A stretch of 35,840 nt of DNA from JBFJKD01 sp041601945 (GCA_041601945.1 JBFIHG010000030.1:1-35840); one strand, 5' to 3'; counted from the first letter of the stretch, positions 6,678-15,771 are shown. Made by a program: numbers and translations. Notes: generated by a model from the letters alone, not told the origin.

Positions 6678-9600
6678 TTGGCGAAGCGGCTGAGTGCTGT
6701 TGCGCGGACCCTACGGGGTGCACTGTGGCCCCTGTTCGCCTGTGGGTTGTTGGGGATGCTGTTCTTACCGGTTGCCCAGGCCTCCAGCCACGGGGTCAGC
6801 ATTACCAATACTGCGCAAATCAGCTACTCCATCACGGGGTTCCCACAAACGCGATTTTCCAATACGGTAACCACCACATCGACGGTGGTGCGCACTGCCG
6901 CCACCATTACCGTACTGCGCTACTGGCCACCCAATCCGGTGGCCAGTGCGACTGTCGTACCACCCAGTTTCTACCAAACCGCCGGCGGCGGCACCGTCGC
7001 AGTGGGCGATGTGTATTTGCCGGGGGCTGCGTCGCCACTCAATTTAGGTTCACCGGTGCCCTTGGCTGCGGCAGGGGTAATACTCGGCGGCGAGCCGATA
7101 TTTGTGCAGGTCCGGGATTCTGATCAGAATCTCGACCCCGGGCTGGCCGAGACGCTGGTGGTGGTGCTGCGCGCCGATGGAACCGGGGATATGGAAATAC
7201 TGGTACTGACCGAGACCGGACCGGACACCGGTATTTTTATCGGCGTTATGCAAACCAGCACCGCGCCTTCCAGCGCCCAGAATGGGGTGCTGTCGGTACA
7301 GGGTAACAAGGGTATTACAGTCACCTACACGGATCCCGCCGATGGCTCGGACAGCATTGCCGCGTCGGTGCTGGTGGACCCCCTCGGCATTGTGTTCGAT
7401 AGCCGCTCCGGGCTGCCGGTAGATGGGGCGCAGGTGACGTTAATCGACGCGGACAACGGTTTGCCGGCCAACGTATTGGGGCTGGATGGGGTGAGCAGTT
7501 ATCCGGCTACCGTGATCACCGGCAGTAGCGTCTCGGACAGCGGTGGCACTGTGTACAACTTGCCTCCCGGAGGGTTTCAGTTTCCGTCGGTGTTGCCAGG
7601 TAATTATCGGCTGGAAGTGACGCCGCCGGTGGATTACAGCTTCCCATCCACGGTCAGCGATGCAGACCTGCAATTACTGCCGGGCGCTCCCTATGCCCTC
7701 AACGGGGGTTCCCGTGGTGGGGTGTTTGTGATTGCGCCCGGCCCGGCGGTCAATATCGACGTGCCCATTGATCCCTCCGGCACCGGTCTGTTTGTGGCCA
7801 AGGTGGCGCGCAAATCGGTGGCGGGAATTGGCGACTTTGTGCCCTACGATATTACTTTGGAGAACAGCGGCGGGGGGGCGGCGGTAAATATTCAGGTGAC
7901 GGACACATTGCCCCCGGGCTTTCGTTTTGAATCGGGTTCGGCGCGGGTGGGTGGTCAGCGAGTGGCCGACCCGGTGGTGGGCGGCAAAGGACGACAGTTG
8001 TTATTCACCGTGCCCAGTCTGGCGGCGGGTGGCAGTGTGGTTATTTCCTATGTGGCGCAAATTACCCCCGGCACCAAACCCGGCGCGGCCTACAACACGG
8101 CAGTTGCGACGGACAGTTTCGCGGCCACCTCCAATGTCGCTCGCGCCAAGGTGGATGTGCGGGACGATTTTTTCCGGGACAAAACCTTTATTACCGGGCG
8201 CGTGGTGGATGGTGATTGCGACGCGCTGGAAAGCCGCGAGGCACCGGGTTTGGAAAATGCCCGCATTTATCTGGAAGATGGCAGCTATGTATTGACCGAT
8301 GAATCCGGGCGCTTTCATTTTGAGGGACTCACGCCGGGCACCCATGTGGTGCAAATAGATTTTGACAGTTTGCCCCAAGATTACGAAGTGCTGCACTGCG
8401 ATGCGGATACCCGCAGTGCAGGGCGCAGTTTTAGTCGGTTTGTGGATATTCAGGGCGGTTCGTTGTGGCGCGTGGATTTTGTGGTAAAACGCCGCCCGCC
8501 GCGCCAGTTTAATGTGCTGCAGCAACTGAGTGTGACCCGCACGCCGCAGGGGGCGGATATTCGTCTGATTATCAGCGGTGGCGATCTCGCGGTGACCGCG
8601 TTGCGGCCGATTCTGATGTTGCCTCCCGGATTAACCTATGTCCCCGATAGCGCCATGGTGGACGGCGAACCGGTACCCGCACCACAAACCTTCGGGGAAA
8701 CCCTGACGTTTAATCTCGGGGACGTGAAAAGTGAAGGTGAGTGGCGGCGAGATTTCCGGTTAAAGGTACAGGGGGCGTTTGCAGCGCATAACGAGGTAAG
8801 TGATACCAGTATTAAAAGTATGGTGGCATTTTTGGCTCAGGGGAAAACTGAGCGCTTACCCTTGGCAGTCGCCCAGGTCGACCCCACCAGTGGCGCTCCT
8901 GTGGAGAAGGACGTTGCCAGTGGGGAAAGTCAGCTGCAGATTACCGAACAGTTTGACGAACCCGTCGCTACGGCAGTAGCCGGTGCGTTAGGCGCGGGCA
9001 AGAATCGACACAACGATGTCGAGGAAGAAAATATTGTCCCCCGGGAGCCGGGCATCCACTGGCTATTTCCCACGCCGGAATATGTGCCGGCAATTGGTGC
9101 GTTGAAATTATTTATTCAGCACTTGCCCGGTCAAAGCGTGAATTTGCTGCTCAACGGCGAGCCGGTGAACCGCCTTAATTTTTACGGTACCACGGTATCT
9201 CCCGATAAAACCGTTGCCCTCAGCAAATGGCAGGGTGTGGATATAAAAATTGGCGATAACCGTTTTGTCGCGGAGGTGCGGGACGCCGGTGGAGCCACGG
9301 TAGAGCGGCTGGAGCGCACGGTGCATTTTTCCGACGTGCCGGTCAAAGCCAAACTGCTGGTGGACAAATCGAATCTGGTGGCAGATGGCAAAACGCCACC
9401 AGTGGTTGCGGTGCAATTTTTTGACCGTCACGGCTATCCGGCGCGGCCGGGGGTGATCGGCGATTACAATATCAATGCCCCCTATGAATCCCGGGAACGA
9501 TTTAAGCGCCAGCAACGCCAGAGTCTCGCGGTAGTCGAAAACGAACGACCGCGGTTTGAAATAGGTGCTGGGGGTATCGGCTATATCGAATTGCAGCCCA

Positions 9601-12152
9601 CCACCGACGCGGGCGAACTGGTGCTGCAATTTAATTTCGAAAATGATTATCGAGAAGAAGTTCGCGCCTGGCTGTCCGCCGGTCAGCGGGAGTGGATTTT
9701 GGTGGGCCTCGCCGAGCGCACCATCGGCCAGCATATGACCTCCGGTGACAAAGATGGTTTGAGTAATGCGGGTATCGATGACGGCGGTTTCAGCGACGGG
9801 CGGGTGGCTTTTTTTGCCAAGGGCACCATTCGCGGCGACTGGTTGTTGACCGCAGCCTACGACACGGATAAACGCACCGGAGATAGTCTCAAACAGACCA
9901 TTGACCCCGACAGTTATTACACCCTGTACGGCGACAATTCCTACCAGCAGTACGAAGCGCCGAGTCAAAGAAAGCTCTATCTCAAGCTGGAAAAGAAACA
10001 GTTTTACGCTATGTTTGGAGATTTTGACACGGGTTTGAGTGTCACCGAGCTCGGGCGTTACAGTCGCACGGTGAACGGCGCGAAAATGGAATTTCGTGGC
10101 GACCTGGTGGAAGCCAATTTGTTTGTCACCGAATCGGAGCAGGGTTTTGTGCGCAAGGAAATTCCCGGCGACGGCACGTCCGGTAAATATTTTCTGGGTA
10201 GCACCGAAGTGATTATCAACAGCGAAAAAATTGTTATCGAAACCCGCGATCGCCTGCACAGCGAGCAGATTCTGAGCAGCGAAGTATTGAGCCGTCATAT
10301 CGACTACAACATCGATTACGACGACGGCAGTCTGTTTTTCAAGCGACCCATACCGGCCCGGGATGATCAGTTCAACCCGATTTACATTGTGGTGGAATAC
10401 GAGACCGGGGGCGGCACGGGTGGTGGTTATACCGGTGGTGGCAGGGTTGCCGTGAAACCCACCGAAAACCTTGAAGTAGGAGTGACGGCTATTCACGAGG
10501 AGGGCGGCGCCCGCTCCGGCGACCTGGTAGCCAACGATGTCACCTTGCAAATTAGTGATAACACGGAGTTGCGCATCGAGACCGCACGCACCGAGCAGGA
10601 TGATGAGCAGACCGGTGCAAGTACCAGTGGTGATGCTTATTTGGTGGAACTGGAAACCCGCGGTGGACAGGTGGAAAACCTGTTGTATGCCCGCCAGCAA
10701 GATGTGGAGTTTGGCCTCGGCCAGCAGCGCGCCGCGGAAGGCGGCACCCGCAAAGTCGGCAATATGATGACCTATCACCTGAATGATAATTACGAATTGC
10801 GCGCCGACACGTTCCGCCAACAACACCTGGAAAGCGATGCGACGCGGGAAGTAGCCGACGCGCTACTGGAATACGATAACCTTGACCAGGCGCGTGCTTA
10901 CAGCGGGCTACGTATGGCCAAGGATAAATTTGACGATGGAGATATCCGCAAATCAAATCAATTACTACTGGGAGGTGCGTACGGTATTTATGACAATCGC
11001 ATCACCCTGCACACCGATGCGGAACTCGGCGTAGGCAGCAGTGGCAGCGATGATGACAACGCTGATTTTCCCAATCGCATTGTTGTCGGAGCGGATTACA
11101 AACTGACCGAATCCCTCGATTTATTTGTGGCCAACGAGTGGACCTGGGGCGCGGATCGGGATACGGAAAGTACCCGTGCTGGGTTGCGGGTCAGACCCTG
11201 GGCCGGGGCCGACATCAGTACCTCGCTGGAACAGCAGGCAACCCCCGATGGCGCGCGTCTGTTTGCCAACCTGGGGGCCCTGCAAAACTGGCGCATTGAC
11301 GACCGCTGGACCATGGATTTCAGCCTGGATCGCAGTCAGGCAGCCACCGGGCCACAGGCTGGGCCCAGCACGGGTTTGCGGGAATTTAATCCCCAGGTGG
11401 ACCCAGCCAGCGGTGGTCGCGAAGATTACACGGCAGTGGCGACGTCCCTTGGTTATCGCCTCGACGGCAGGGAATGGTTAGGCCGCCTGGAGTGGCGCGA
11501 CGGAGATACCGAGCAAAAATGGAATGGCAGCATGGGTTGGTTGCAGGAGCTGGACGAAGGATTCACGTTTGCCAGTGGTATCAACCTCAATCAAACCGAC
11601 ACGGTGGATCTGGGGCGTGGGGTGCAGGCCGATGCGCGGCTGCATCTGGCGTATCGGCCTACCGGCGGCCGCTGGACCGTACTGGAGCGCATGGATTTTA
11701 TACACGAAGATATTCCCGGTGTGGAAAGCAGCGGCTTTGTCAGTCGCCGTATGGTCAGTAATCTGTTGGCCAATTACCGTAAACAGGCGTACCAGTGGAA
11801 TGTCCACTGGGGTTTAAAGTATGCGCTGGACCAGATCGACGGCGAGACCTACGATGGGTTTACCGATTTGATGTTGCTGGAATTCCGACACGATATCGGA
11901 GAGAAGTGGGACTGGGGTCTCCATGGTGGCACCTATCACAGCTGGGCCGCCGATGTACTGGATTTGAATCTCGGGGTTTCCCTGGGTTATTCGCCGGTCA
12001 CCAATGTGTGGGTATCCCTCGGCTATAACTTCGTTGGCTTTCGCGACGACGACTTTAGCGGTGCAGACTACACCGCGCAGGGCGTATACCTGAAATTCCG
12101 TCTCAAGGTGGATCAGTTCACCTTGCGGGACCTGTGGAACGATCCGAAATAA
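6678..12152 (+). CDS. Giant DUF11/Ig-like outer-membrane beta-barrel protein (island protein 5)
   Basis: About 1,824 residues from TTG 6678; the frame stays open from GTG 6612 (1,846 residues), but that stretch encodes the terminator hairpin. From 6678 the signal peptide is MAKRLSAVARTLRGALW, then a hydrophobic core, with cleavage after VAQA. Module order (numbered from 6612): mature start VSITNTAQISYSI; beta-rich region to about 385; DUF11 at about 389-519; SdrD-B-like or regulatory-like beta-sandwich at about 520-600 (ITGRVVDGDCD, TDESGRFHFEGLTPG); Ig-like units to about 1000, including a Big_1-like LLVDKSNLVADGKTPPVVAV; then from about 1026 to the end, alternating amphipathic strands typical of a large outer-membrane barrel. 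In the early barrel, DYNIDYDDGSLFFKRPI resembles a motif I recall from SprA-type translocon barrels. Its position after the four small genes suggests an exporter, anchor or usher for them; this is inference. Confidence 0.85.
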   Translation: MAKRLSAVARTLRGALWPLFACGLLGMLFLPVAQASSHGVSITNTAQISYSITGFPQTRFSNTVTTTSTVVRTAATITVLRYWPPNPVASATVVPPSFYQTAGGGTVAVGDVYLPGAASPLNLGSPVPLAAAGVILGGEPIFVQVRDSDQNLDPGLAETLVVVLRADGTGDMEILVLTETGPDTGIFIGVMQTSTAPSSAQNGVLSVQGNKGITVTYTDPADGSDSIAASVLVDPLGIVFDSRSGLPVDGAQVTLIDADNGLPANVLGLDGVSSYPATVITGSSVSDSGGTVYNLPPGGFQFPSVLPGNYRLEVTPPVDYSFPSTVSDADLQLLPGAPYALNGGSRGGVFVIAPGPAVNIDVPIDPSGTGLFVAKVARKSVAGIGDFVPYDITLENSGGGAAVNIQVTDTLPPGFRFESGSARVGGQRVADPVVGGKGRQLLFTVPSLAAGGSVVISYVAQITPGTKPGAAYNTAVATDSFAATSNVARAKVDVRDDFFRDKTFITGRVVDGDCDALESREAPGLENARIYLEDGSYVLTDESGRFHFEGLTPGTHVVQIDFDSLPQDYEVLHCDADTRSAGRSFSRFVDIQGGSLWRVDFVVKRRPPRQFNVLQQLSVTRTPQGADIRLIISGGDLAVTALRPILMLPPGLTYVPDSAMVDGEPVPAPQTFGETLTFNLGDVKSEGEWRRDFRLKVQGAFAAHNEVSDTSIKSMVAFLAQGKTERLPLAVAQVDPTSGAPVEKDVASGESQLQITEQFDEPVATAVAGALGAGKNRHNDVEEENIVPREPGIHWLFPTPEYVPAIGALKLFIQHLPGQSVNLLLNGEPVNRLNFYGTTVSPDKTVALSKWQGVDIKIGDNRFVAEVRDAGGATVERLERTVHFSDVPVKAKLLVDKSNLVADGKTPPVVAVQFFDRHGYPARPGVIGDYNINAPYESRERFKRQQRQSLAVVENERPRFEIGAGGIGYIELQPTTDAGELVLQFNFENDYREEVRAWLSAGQREWILVGLAERTIGQHMTSGDKDGLSNAGIDDGGFSDGRVAFFAKGTIRGDWLLTAAYDTDKRTGDSLKQTIDPDSYYTLYGDNSYQQYEAPSQRKLYLKLEKKQFYAMFGDFDTGLSVTELGRYSRTVNGAKMEFRGDLVEANLFVTESEQGFVRKEIPGDGTSGKYFLGSTEVIINSEKIVIETRDRLHSEQILSSEVLSRHIDYNIDYDDGSLFFKRPIPARDDQFNPIYIVVEYETGGGTGGGYTGGGRVAVKPTENLEVGVTAIHEEGGARSGDLVANDVTLQISDNTELRIETARTEQDDEQTGASTSGDAYLVELETRGGQVENLLYARQQDVEFGLGQQRAAEGGTRKVGNMMTYHLNDNYELRADTFRQQHLESDATREVADALLEYDNLDQARAYSGLRMAKDKFDDGDIRKSNQLLLGGAYGIYDNRITLHTDAELGVGSSGSDDDNADFPNRIVVGADYKLTESLDLFVANEWTWGADRDTESTRAGLRVRPWAGADISTSLEQQATPDGARLFANLGALQNWRIDDRWTMDFSLDRSQAATGPQAGPSTGLREFNPQVDPASGGREDYTAVATSLGYRLDGREWLGRLEWRDGDTEQKWNGSMGWLQELDEGFTFASGINLNQTDTVDLGRGVQADARLHLAYRPTGGRWTVLERMDFIHEDIPGVESSGFVSRRMVSNLLANYRKQAYQWNVHWGLKYALDQIDGETYDGFTDLMLLEFRHDIGEKWDWGLHGGTYHSWAADVLDLNLGVSLGYSPVTNVWVSLGYNFVGFRDDDFSGADYTAQGVYLKFRLKVDQFTLRDLWNDPK

Positions 12153-12166
12153 TCACAGTATTCTTA

Positions 12167-13012
12167 TTACTTACGTAGCAACTGTTTCCGCAATGCGCGC
12201 AACAGGCGTTTAATTTTTTCTGAATTTTCCGGACCCATACGCAGCATTTGTTTTTGTGCCGAGGACAGTTTTTCCAGGGCCGGATCGGCAAATGTATAGA
12301 GCACTCCCTCGAGCTTCAGCTCTATGGGTGAACCGACGTCGGGCGTGGCCAGGAGCACATCAATGGCACGTATGGTGGTTGCGCCAAAATCTTCCTCGGG
12401 ATAGCCAAGCTGTCCATACGCGGTTTCCAGTAGTGGCCGTAGCAGATCAAAGATTTTCGTTAATTTTCGCGCGTCGAGGCTGGCCAGCAAATTGACCAGT
12501 TCGTCATAGCGCACGAAATTAGGCGTGTCTAGCCATAGCCTGCCGCCCACGTTAGTCGCGACAAATTTACCTGACAGGGGCGTTACGGGAATCATCTTTT
12601 TCAGCATGCCTCCACGAGACAGGCCGTCGATAATGGCCGCGGCTCGCTCCAGCAAGTGGTCGGCCTGCAACCAGGCGTGGTAGTTGGGATCCGCACTCAG
12701 CGCGAGCAATTGCTCGCGGGTGAACGCATCGCTGTCTGCCAGCTCAGGCAATGGCGGCGCAACCGTTTCGGTCGCAGGCGCGGTACGCACTGGAATATCT
12801 ACTTTGGGCAGCTGTAATGCGTCGAGGACTGGCCCGGGTTCAGGCAGGGATTCCAGTACAGTCACGCTGGCGTCCTGTTCCTGATCAAAATACTGGTACA
12901 TCCAGTAACCGCCTGCGGCGAGCAACAGCACCGCAATAACCAGCAGTAATTTTGGCGTCTGACTGGTTGCGTGAGTCGTTTCGGTGGGGCGGTCTTCGGG
13001 TGACACCTGCAT
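12167..13012 (-). CDS. DUF3014 family membrane-anchored protein
   Basis: 281 residues from ATG 13012, with GAGGAA six bases upstream on the minus strand. A short cytoplasmic N-terminus is followed by one transmembrane segment (about residues 23-41, LLLVIAVLLLAAGGYWMYQY). The remainder is expected in the periplasm. It carries the DUF3014 signature: LPELADSDAFTREQLLAL, then GGMLKKMIPVTPLSGKF, and the C-terminal block LSSAQKQMLRMGPENSEKIK. The molecular function of the family is unknown. It is the last gene of the purM-purN-DUF3108 strand, with a 79-bp gap upstream, and is convergent with the giant OMP gene, whose stop lies 14 bp away with no clear terminator between. Confidence 0.85.
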   Translation of the reverse strand: MQVSPEDRPTETTHATSQTPKLLLVIAVLLLAAGGYWMYQYFDQEQDASVTVLESLPEPGPVLDALQLPKVDIPVRTAPATETVAPPLPELADSDAFTREQLLALSADPNYHAWLQADHLLERAAAIIDGLSRGGMLKKMIPVTPLSGKFVATNVGGRLWLDTPNFVRYDELVNLLASLDARKLTKIFDLLRPLLETAYGQLGYPEEDFGATTIRAIDVLLATPDVGSPIELKLEGVLYTFADPALEKLSSAQKQMLRMGPENSEKIKRLLRALRKQLLRK

Positions 13013-13091
13013 ACAGTTTCCTCAACGTAATCAGTTGCGCTACGCCCATACCGCTTCGATACAGGTCAGGGTTGCGCTGTGATCTCTGAAT

Positions 13092-13829
13092 TTAGTGCGT
13101 CGCAGCGGCGTTAGTGCCGGCGGGATAATACGTGTGGAGTTGCTTGCCATCCACCGTTGCGCCGCTCAAAACGATTTCGTAGGTTTCACCATCTTCCTCT
13201 TTCTGCCAGAGTTTTACCAGCAGGTAATCCCATTGCGGAGCCAGCCAGAACACTGTTTCCCGCTCCTGATCTTCGCGAATACGTCGCATCTGTACGGTAT
13301 TGATTTTCCCCAGTGCGGTGTCGAGTACCTGCGCCCCAGTGGGTTCAAAACAATAGTCTTTCACTTTGCCGCGCATCAACACCTGGTAGCAATATTTGTT
13401 TTGCGTTTTGGCCAGGTCCCTGCTCATTTGCAATTGGTAACCCAGTGGCCCGAAGTAATTGTCCAGGAGTGGAATTTCCCGGTGCTTCTTTTTGGCGTCG
13501 TACAATGCCAGCCCGCGCTTGCGATCTATCACGAGGTTTTCCTTCCGCGAAACACCAAGAAAACGCCGTTGCGAGCTGTAGCTGTCGACCAGGAGGCGAT
13601 TCTCGGCATCAATGTGAAAAGTTTCGATCTCCTGCATATTTCCGAGCCAGTTTTTAGCGGTTACCGTCACCGCGTAGCCGTCTGCCGTGGAGGATAATTT
13701 CCGGGTCACGTCGATGGGCATACCGTTAAAGGTTGCGGAGTAGGTGGCCACGTAGTTTGGCAATAACGGGGTTTCTCCCGTGGCCAGTGAGGCGGCGCAG
13801 GTCAGCAATAATGTCAATATAACGCGCAT
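13092..13829 (-). CDS. DUF3108 family periplasmic protein
   Basis: 245 residues from ATG 13829, chosen because it opens with a clean signal peptide (MRVILTLLLTCAASLATG). An upstream TTG at 13886 overlaps the purN stop as TTGA and would add 19 non-hydrophobic residues, so translational coupling from there is possible but less likely. The mature protein shows typical DUF3108 features: YVATYSATFNGMPIDVTRKL near the N-terminus, the DNYFGPLGYQLQMSRDL segment, and conserved core blocks such as YCYQVLMRGKVKDYCFEP and RRIREDQERETVFWLAP. Members are periplasmic, beta-rich and of unsettled function. A location next to purN is, as I recall, conserved in Pseudomonas. Confidence 0.85.
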   Translation of the reverse strand: MRVILTLLLTCAASLATGETPLLPNYVATYSATFNGMPIDVTRKLSSTADGYAVTVTAKNWLGNMQEIETFHIDAENRLLVDSYSSQRRFLGVSRKENLVIDRKRGLALYDAKKKHREIPLLDNYFGPLGYQLQMSRDLAKTQNKYCYQVLMRGKVKDYCFEPTGAQVLDTALGKINTVQMRRIREDQERETVFWLAPQWDYLLVKLWQKEEDGETYEIVLSGATVDGKQLHTYYPAGTNAAATH

Positions 13830-13882
13830 GGTGGTTTCCGAAGTTGCGGAGCGTGAATTAGAAAGTGCAGATGCCGTAACGT

Positions 13883-14560
13883 TCAAGAGTCTTTTCGCAG
13901 TGTCTGGTCGACAGGGCTATACCGCCAGCCACCAGGCGGCAGGGTTGTGTTGTCCAGTAGCGCCTGATTGTCGCGGCACACAACGCGTCCACTACAGCAC
14001 CACTGTACCGCCAGGGGCAGGATTTGATGTTCCAGCTGCCTTACGCGGGTGACCAACGAACTGGCAGTGTCGTGTTTTTGGATAGCGGTGGCGGCCTGCA
14101 TAATGGCTGGCCCACTGTCCAGTTCGGCGTTGACGAAATGCACCGTCGCGCCGGCTTCCCGGTCGTCGTTGTCGATGGCCTGTTGATGGGTGTCAAGGCC
14201 GGGGTATTTGGGCAACAGGGAAGGATGAATATTGATCAGCCGGTCGGCAAAAACGCGAATAAAATCCACGCTCAGAACGCGCATAAATCCGGCCAGTATC
14301 ACCAGATCAACGGCGTATGGAGTGATTGCTTCTGCCAGTGCCTGATCGAACAATGTGCGTTTGGAATAATTCCTGTGGTCGATAATCTGTGTGGCAATCC
14401 CCGCATCGTGTGCGCGGGTCAATCCCGGCGCATCGGGTACGTTACTGATGACCAGTGCGATACGGGCGTCCAGTTCACCCGCAGTGATGGCGTCGATCAA
14501 CGCCTGCAGGTTACTGCCGTTGCCAGAGATCAGAACGGCGAGGCGCGCTGGTGCAGACAT
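13883..14560 (-). CDS. purN: Phosphoribosylglycinamide formyltransferase (GAR transformylase 1)
   Basis: 225 residues from ATG 14560. It transfers a formyl group from 10-formyl-THF to GAR in de novo purine synthesis. The start MSAPARLAVLISGNGSNLQ matches the family N-terminus. A TTG at 14608 overlapping the purM stop would add 16 residues and is not favoured. The catalytic residues are present: Asn110 and His112 in INIHPSLLPKYPGL, and the aspartate Asp148 in NAELDSGP. Length is near the E. coli 212 with a short C-terminal tail. It lies directly downstream of purM on the same strand, so the two form an operon. Confidence 0.96.
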   Translation of the reverse strand: MSAPARLAVLISGNGSNLQALIDAITAGELDARIALVISNVPDAPGLTRAHDAGIATQIIDHRNYSKRTLFDQALAEAITPYAVDLVILAGFMRVLSVDFIRVFADRLINIHPSLLPKYPGLDTHQQAIDNDDREAGATVHFVNAELDSGPAIMQAATAIQKHDTASSLVTRVRQLEHQILPLAVQWCCSGRVVCRDNQALLDNTTLPPGGWRYSPVDQTLRKDS

Positions 14561-14604
14561 GGTAGTAATAGTTTCAGGTGAGCAGGTGCCTGGCAGATCA
14601 TTGA

Positions 14605-15648
14605 TCAATTAAAGGTCACGAGTGCATCGTTACTCTCTGCACTGGCGATCGAGCCGATCAGTCGCGCCGTTTCTCCGGCAGTGGTCAGCAGTTCCATGGC
14701 GCGCTCTGCCTCAGCGGCGGGCACACAGATCACCATGCCGATACCGCAATTAAAAGTTCGGTACATCTCGGTGGTGTGAATATTGCCCGCCTGCTGCAGC
14801 CACGCAAACACCGGTGGCTGCACCCAGCTGCTGGCGTTGAGTACCGCCCTGGTTTGTGGTGGTAGTACTCTGGGCAAATTTTCCAGCAGGCCGCCGCCGG
14901 TAATGTGCGCAACAGCGTTTACCGGACAACTGGCAATCAACTTGAGCAGGGATTTAACGTAAATACGCGTGGGCGCCAGCAGCGCGTCGGCCAGGGTCCC
15001 ATTGCCGAGAGAGACCTCCTCCGGACGGGTGGCGGAAACCTCGAGGACTTTACGGATCAGGGAAAAACCGTTGGAGTGCGGTCCGCTGGAATCGAGACCA
15101 ATTAATACGTCGCCCACTGCCACACGGGAGCCATCGATGATCTGGTCTGCCTCCACGACGCCGACGCAAAATCCGGCCAGATCAAAATCTTTACCGGCGT
15201 ACATACCCGGCATTTCGGCGGTTTCGCCGCCCACCAGAGCGCAACCTGCCAGTTCGCAGCCGCGGCCAATGCCGTTCACCACCGCCACCGCAGCTTCCAC
15301 GTCCAACTTGCCGGTCGCATAATAGTCGAGGAAAAACAGGGGCTCCGCACCACTCACCACCAGATCATTGACACACATAGCCACCAGATCGATACCGACG
15401 CCATCGAGTTCACCCAGATCAATGGCCAGACGCAGCTTGGTACCGACGCCGTCGGTGCCCGATACTAATACGGGTTCACGATAGCCGGCGGGAATTTTGC
15501 ACAGTGCGCCAAATCCGCCCAACCCCGCCATGACTTCCGGTCGCCGGGTGCGCAGCGCGACGTCTTTGATGCGTTCCACAAGGGCGCTGCCGGCGTCGAT
15601 GTCGACGCCGGCGTCTTTGTAACTCAGGGAGGGCGGTGATTGGCTCAT
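14605..15648 (-). CDS. purM: Phosphoribosylformylglycinamidine cyclo-ligase (AIR synthetase)
   Basis: 347 residues, the usual PurM length. It closes the imidazole ring of FGAM to give AIR using ATP. Diagnostic stretches are LSYKDAGVDIDAGSALVERI at the N-terminus, GLGGFGALCKI, VSGTDGVGTKLRLA (nucleotide and phosphate binding), GGETAEMPGMYAGKDFDLAG, and the C-terminal HITGGGLLENLPRVLP. It starts at ATG 15648 and is divergent from the DUF2066 gene across a gap of about 120 bp that holds a 13-bp tandem repeat. purN follows with its start region overlapping the purM stop region. Confidence 0.97.
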   Translation of the reverse strand: MSQSPPSLSYKDAGVDIDAGSALVERIKDVALRTRRPEVMAGLGGFGALCKIPAGYREPVLVSGTDGVGTKLRLAIDLGELDGVGIDLVAMCVNDLVVSGAEPLFFLDYYATGKLDVEAAVAVVNGIGRGCELAGCALVGGETAEMPGMYAGKDFDLAGFCVGVVEADQIIDGSRVAVGDVLIGLDSSGPHSNGFSLIRKVLEVSATRPEEVSLGNGTLADALLAPTRIYVKSLLKLIASCPVNAVAHITGGGLLENLPRVLPPQTRAVLNASSWVQPPVFAWLQQAGNIHTTEMYRTFNCGIGMVICVPAAEAERAMELLTTAGETARLIGSIASAESNDALVTFN

Positions 15649-15687
15649 GAGGTTGGTCCGAGGGAAAGGCGGTATTTTAGCTCGGCC

Positions 15688-15734
15688 AGTGCGGATTGTC
15701 AGTGCGGATTGTCAGTGCGGATTGTCAGTGCGGA
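15688..15734. repeat. 13-bp tandem repeat, about 3.6 copies, between purM and the DUF2066 gene
   Basis: AGTGCGGATTGTC repeats without interruption at 15688-15700, 15701-15713 and 15714-15726, with an 8-base partial copy at 15727-15734. It lies in the divergent promoter region, 40 bp upstream of the purM start and 38 bp upstream of the DUF2066 start. The copies are identical, which suggests recent slippage expansion or array-like protein binding sites. No PurR-like operator is recognised in the gap. Confidence 0.9.
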
Positions 15735-15771
15735 TATGTGTGCAGTGGATTGCACCTGATACAATCGCGTC

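Noticed and set aside
5960..6808. Minus-strand open frame of 282 codons across DUF11 gene 4 and the terminator
   Set aside because: His/Asn/Thr-rich composition typical of a shadow frame; it crosses an intergenic terminator and shows no family features.
9108..10826. Long open frame (572 codons) on the minus strand inside the giant barrel gene
   Set aside because: It is antisense to a well-supported coding region, lacks a ribosome binding site or recognisable domain, and its composition mirrors the codon pattern of the plus-strand gene.
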